From: an uncultured Actinomyces sp.
GTDB lineage: Bacteria > Actinomycetota > Actinomycetes > Actinomycetales > Actinomycetaceae
Direction: 5' to 3'
Assembly (NCBI GenBank): GCA_902773415.1
Contig: CACYEE010000022.1
Location: 1-16,694, forward strand
DNA: 16,694 bases
Shown: one piece after another, positions 14,321 through 16,694 of the stretch
Layout: every line of letters begins with the position of its first letter
Position numbering within the stretch: the first letter of the stretch is position 1
The notes under the pieces: generated by a model
What the model was told of the DNA's origin: nothing
The model's database searches: none
Seen by the model: the letters and a program-made list of their open reading frames with translations, nothing else
Position numbers and translations under genes: made by a program

Positions 14321-14361
14321 GGCACCCCTTTCCGCATCGCGCACCCGCCGTGCGCACCTTC

Positions 14362-14381
14362 ACGCCAAGCCTACGTGGCGT
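14362..14381 (-). promoter_or_regulatory. Candidate operator overlapping -10 of ABC operon
   Basis: ACGCCA-N8-TGGCGT (14362-14367, 14376-14381) is an inverted repeat, and the N8 contains TAGGCT on the minus strand (14368-14373), a plausible -10 about 48 nt before the ABC start codon. Flanks extend the symmetry to 8 of 9 positions. A repressor binding here would block transcription; no regulator gene is adjacent in this window. Confidence 0.4.
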
Positions 14382-14472
14382 AAATGCCGCGATGGCCGGG
14401 TTCTCGTTGTGGGCGAAACAGGAGGTTGCTCACGTTGATTCCGGGCAATTTCCGATTCTTTCGCGCAGGTGC

Positions 14473-14501
14473 TTGCATTGCGAGGGAAAATGCGGTGCGA
14501 T
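14473..14501 (+). promoter_or_regulatory. Candidate leaderless promoter of DUF3052 gene
   Basis: TTGCAT (14473-14478) and TGCGAT (14496-14501) are 17 nt apart, and the latter ends 6 nt before ATG 14508. No ribosome binding site precedes that ATG. Confidence 0.35.
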
Positions 14502-14507
14502 TGTGGC

Positions 14508-14903
14508 ATGAGGTCATTTGGCTTTGAAAGCGACAGCGTGGTTCAGGAGTTCGGATTCGATGACGACGTGGCCGAGGATATTCGCGCTGCGATCGAGAGG
14601 GAGACTGGCGAGGAGCTCGCCGATGAGGACTACGAGTATGTTGCCGATGGCGCGATTGCGTGGTGGCGAAAGGAAGATGGCGACGCCGACGACCTGGCGG
14701 ACCTGCTGCTGGACATGAAGGCGAATCTTGCCGACGAGGCTGCCGTGTGCTGGCTGTTTGTTCCGGGCCCGAACGATTCGGGGCACGTGCCTGCCGACGT
14801 GATCGAGGAAGCCGCGGTGACTGCGGGCTTGCAGGCGACAAGCGCGCGCGGAGAGGCCGGCTGGTCGGGCGTGCGGCTGATTCCGCAGAACGAGAGGCGG
14901 TGA
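14508..14903 (+). CDS. DUF3052 family protein
   Basis: A 131-aa acidic cytoplasmic protein of an actinobacterial family of unknown function. Conserved blocks: VVQEFGFDDDVAEDIRAAIE (11-30), LADEDYEYVADGAIAWWR, and the C-terminal EEAAVTAGLQATS...WSGVRL. This 'GxDDDV...EDY...WWR...TAGLQ' series is distinctive, so the family call is firm. Start is taken at ATG 14508, where the homology begins and a -10-like hexamer sits at leaderless distance; ATG 14469 would add 13 residues (LALRGKMRCDCG) that look like untranslated sequence. Divergent from the ABC operon (187 bp between start codons), followed 87 bp later by tRNA-Val. Confidence 0.9.
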   Translation: MRSFGFESDSVVQEFGFDDDVAEDIRAAIERETGEELADEDYEYVADGAIAWWRKEDGDADDLADLLLDMKANLADEAAVCWLFVPGPNDSGHVPADVIEEAAVTAGLQATSARGEAGWSGVRLIPQNERR

Positions 14904-14972
14904 ATCGGGGCCGGAGGCGCAGGTGCGTTGCGCGTGCATGGCACAGGGCTTTCTTTTGGCGGCGATGTGGGG

Positions 14973-14978
14973 TATCAT
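14973..14978 (+). promoter_or_regulatory. Candidate -10 of tRNA-Val promoter
   Basis: TATCAT ends 12 nt before the tRNA 5' end. The -35 zone (TTTCTT) is poor. Confidence 0.4.
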
Positions 14979-14990
14979 GGCGCAGTCGTT

Positions 14991-15063
14991 GGACCCGTAG
15001 CTCAGTTGGTAGAGCGGCGCGTTTACACCGCGTATGTCGTCGGTTCGAGCCCGGCCGGGTCCA
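14991..15063 (+). tRNA. tRNA-Val (TAC)
   Basis: Complete cloverleaf: acceptor GGACCCG/CGGGTCC with discriminator A; D arm AGCTCAGTTGGTAGAGC; anticodon stem GCGCG/CGCGT (one G-T pair) around TTTACAC, anticodon TAC; T arm GTCGG-TTCGAGC-CCGGC. No encoded CCA and no clear terminator, so the transcript may continue toward the Nif3-like gene. Confidence 0.96.
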
Positions 15064-15145
15064 CTCGTACGGCACACGCGGCAAACATGCGCGGCGCGGA
15101 TGCGAAAGGCCGCCGGATAAGCGCCACTGCGAGCGCAAATCGGCC

Positions 15146-15151
15146 TAGGGT
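15146..15151 (+). promoter_or_regulatory. Candidate -10 of leaderless nif3-like gene
   Basis: TAGGGT ends 6 nt before ATG 15158, placing the transcript start at the A of the start codon. No ideal -35. Confidence 0.35.
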
Positions 15152-15157
15152 AGTGGC

Positions 15158-15961
15158 ATGAGCAACATGGCACGCACATTCACCGTCGGCGACGTCGTCG
15201 CCGTCATGGACGAACTGTTCCCGCCCGAAGCGAAGGAAGACTGGGACCGCGTCGGTCTCGTCGTCGGCGAACTCGAGGCACCCTGCCGCCGTGTCGGTTT
15301 CGCTGTCGACCCGTGCGGGCCGACCGTCGACGAAGCCGTCGAGCGCAAGGCGGACCTCCTCGTGACCCACCATCCGCTCTACCTGCGCGGCACCCACTCC
15401 GTCGCGGCCACCACCGCCAAAGGCCGCTGGGCGACGACACTGATTCGCCAGCACGTCGCCCTGTTCGCCGCCCACACGAACGCCGACGTATTCGGCTCCA
15501 CCGCCGCCCTTGCGGAACTGCTCGGCATCGAACTCGAGCGGCCTCTCGACGAAGCGACCGGAATCGGGGGCGTCGGACGCCTGGCCGAAGCGATGACCCT
15601 GCGCGAATTCGGAGAACTCGTCGGCACCGTCCTGCCCGACGTGCCCGCAGGCATCCTCGTCGGAGGCGATCTTGGGCGCACCGTCGAAACCGTCGCCATC
15701 TGCTCCGGAGCGGGCGACAGTCTCCTCGGCCTGGCACATGCCTCGGGTGCCGATGCCTACCTCACGGCCGACCTTCGTCACCATCCGGCCACCGACCATC
15801 TGTGGAACGGCGGCTGCGCGCTCGTCTCGGGAACCCATTGGGCAACCGAATGGCCCCTGCTGGGAGTCATGGAACGGCGACTGTTGGACCGCCTTCCGGG
15901 GCTTGAGACGTATGTCTCCGAAATCCCGACGGATGCGTGGACTCTCGCGGTAAGGTCGTGA
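15158..15961 (+). CDS. Nif3-like dinuclear metal center protein
   Basis: A 267-aa member of the Nif3/YbgI (DUF34) family, hexameric metal-binding proteins sometimes annotated as GTP cyclohydrolase I type 2; function remains unsettled. Metal ligands are visible: VTHHPLY (His71, His72), Asp110 in HTNAD, and SGTHWATE (His227, Glu231). The YLTADLRHH block (201-209) is also typical. No PII-like insertion domain is present, so this is the short form. ATG 15158 is chosen at a leaderless-type position; ATG 15167 is a near alternative. The stop codon is followed at once by the next gene's ATG. The pairing with the coiled-coil/zinc-ribbon gene is a known actinobacterial arrangement. Confidence 0.93.
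   Translation: MSNMARTFTVGDVVAVMDELFPPEAKEDWDRVGLVVGELEAPCRRVGFAVDPCGPTVDEAVERKADLLVTHHPLYLRGTHSVAATTAKGRWATTLIRQHVALFAAHTNADVFGSTAALAELLGIELERPLDEATGIGGVGRLAEAMTLREFGELVGTVLPDVPAGILVGGDLGRTVETVAICSGAGDSLLGLAHASGADAYLTADLRHHPATDHLWNGGCALVSGTHWATEWPLLGVMERRLLDRLPGLETYVSEIPTDAWTLAVRS
15951..15956 (+). promoter_or_regulatory. Candidate internal -10 before the coiled-coil gene
   Basis: TAAGGT lies inside the last codons of the Nif3-like gene and ends 6 nt before ATG 15963. It could drive an extra leaderless transcript, or be chance. Confidence 0.3.
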
Positions 15962-15962
15962 C

Positions 15963-16691
15963 ATGGCTAACGCACCTGCATCCGACCAGCTCCAGCTCCT
16001 GAAAGTGGCGGAGCTTGACGCCGCCATCGCACGCCTCGAACGCGAAGCCGCAAAGCATCCCCTGCGCGAGGAAATCGGCGCAATCGTCAATGCGCAGATG
16101 GAAAAGGACCGCGAACTGAAGACTGCCGAAGCAAGGCTTCCCGAGGCGCGCAGGAAGCTCGCAAAGGCCGAAGGCGAAGCCGAAGCGCTCGCTTCGCAGA
16201 TTTCGCAGAAGGAAGCCCAGCTGGCGTCGGGTGCGGGCATGGATTCGCGGATGCTTCTCGCCATGCAGGAAGAAGTCGGCGGGCTTCGCACGCTCCTCGA
16301 CAAGGCGAACGACACCGAATTCGCCGCCCTCGAAGTGCTCGAAGCTGCCGAAGAAGCCGTCGGGAAGGCCGAGAGGGAAATCGCGGGCCTCACGGATCGG
16401 GTGCGTGCGCTCACGGCGGAACTCCAGGCTGCGGTTGGCCGGATCGAGACGGAAAAGAATAGCCTTCTTGAGGAGCGTTCAAGCCTGTTCGTTCCTTTGG
16501 CCGATCCGCTGAAGGCAATCTACGAGCGGCTGCGCGAGCGCGGCGGATATACGGTTCTTGCCATGAAGCCGAACGGCCGGACCGACGGGGGAGTCGAACT
16601 CTCGCCAAAGGAGGTCGACGCAATCCGCAACGCTCCCGAGGATGAAATCTGCATTGCGGAGGAATACGGCTGCATTGTCGTCCGTTGCTGA
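15963..16691 (+). CDS. Coiled-coil protein of the Nif3-linked zinc-ribbon family, ribbon degenerate
   Basis: A 242-aa protein whose residues ~8-175 form a long Ala/Glu/Lys/Arg-rich coiled coil, followed by a globular end. The order coiled coil, then LSPKEVDAIRNAPEDEI, then GCIVV matches the actinobacterial C4-type zinc-ribbon family (PF02591-like, CdsZ/CT398 type) encoded beside nif3. Members normally carry CxxC before LSP and another CxxC before ILV. Here the first pair is replaced by TDGG (~207-210), and only Cys230, Cys237 and the terminal Cys242 remain, not in CxxC spacing. A zinc ribbon therefore probably does not form. It begins 1 nt after the Nif3-like stop, so the two are co-transcribed. 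Function is unknown; family placement rests on context and the C-terminal pattern. Confidence 0.82.
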   Translation: MANAPASDQLQLLKVAELDAAIARLEREAAKHPLREEIGAIVNAQMEKDRELKTAEARLPEARRKLAKAEGEAEALASQISQKEAQLASGAGMDSRMLLAMQEEVGGLRTLLDKANDTEFAALEVLEAAEEAVGKAEREIAGLTDRVRALTAELQAAVGRIETEKNSLLEERSSLFVPLADPLKAIYERLRERGGYTVLAMKPNGRTDGGVELSPKEVDAIRNAPEDEICIAEEYGCIVVRC

Positions 16692-16694
16692 GGA

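Noticed and set aside
10725..14363. 1212-codon minus-strand frame spanning both ABC genes
   Set aside because: Only its 606-residue C-terminal part is a real transporter; the upstream part is an out-of-frame reading of subunit 1, not a fusion.
14934..14956. Terminator after DUF3052 (GTGC-ATG-GCAC then TTTCTTTT)
   Set aside because: The stem is only 4 bp and the T-rich stretch starts several bases away; too weak to list.

Overview
This GC-rich window looks like actinobacterial chromosome. The evidence is the DUF3145 and DUF3052 proteins (families I know from Actinobacteria), a Nif3-like/coiled-coil protein pair, GTG starts, and several genes whose start codon sits 6-7 nt after a TAnnnT-like -10 hexamer, as in leaderless actinobacterial transcripts. 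A host-associated Actinomycetales or Bifidobacteriales member is plausible, but genus cannot be fixed from sequence alone.

Left edge (1-1117): remnant of an integrated prophage. On the minus strand a phage minor head (MuF/VG15-type) gene runs off the left end. Before it lies the C-terminal part of a portal protein, which abuts, out of frame, the first ~25 codons of a tyrosine integrase. About 100 bp further right is a lone 3' half of a tRNA gene, the usual scar of tRNA-directed integration. The simplest reading is an internal deletion joining the integrase start to the portal gene.

From 1165 to 7540: dnaG (minus) diverges from a Gfo/Idh/MocA oxidoreductase, which is translationally coupled (GTGA) to a DUF4298 protein. 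Next come murJ (lipid II flippase, with a ~130-residue N-terminal cytoplasmic extension), a 91-aa single-pass membrane protein and a 161-aa uncharacterised protein, the last two also overlapping by GTGA.

From 7657 to 10681: tRNA-Asn(GTT) with a strong intrinsic terminator, peptide deformylase, DUF3145, a YciO/TsaC-type (YrdC-fold) protein and a HAD phosphatase. The 8317-10048 intergenic stretches are rich in inverted repeats, the largest being a perfect 17-bp arm palindrome at 9919-9963.

From 10725 to 14320 (minus): two ABC exporter half-transporters overlapping by ATGA. Their motif substitutions predict a heterodimer with one active and one degenerate ATP site.

From 14508 to the end (plus): DUF3052 protein, tRNA-Val(TAC), a Nif3-like metal protein, and a coiled-coil protein of the Nif3-linked zinc-ribbon family that has lost its expected first Cys pair.

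Most genes are housekeeping (replication, translation quality control, wall synthesis). I see no complete new defence or biosynthetic system. The unusual items are the prophage deletion scar, the palindrome cluster, the degenerate zinc ribbon, the extended MurJ and the recurrent leaderless-type starts.
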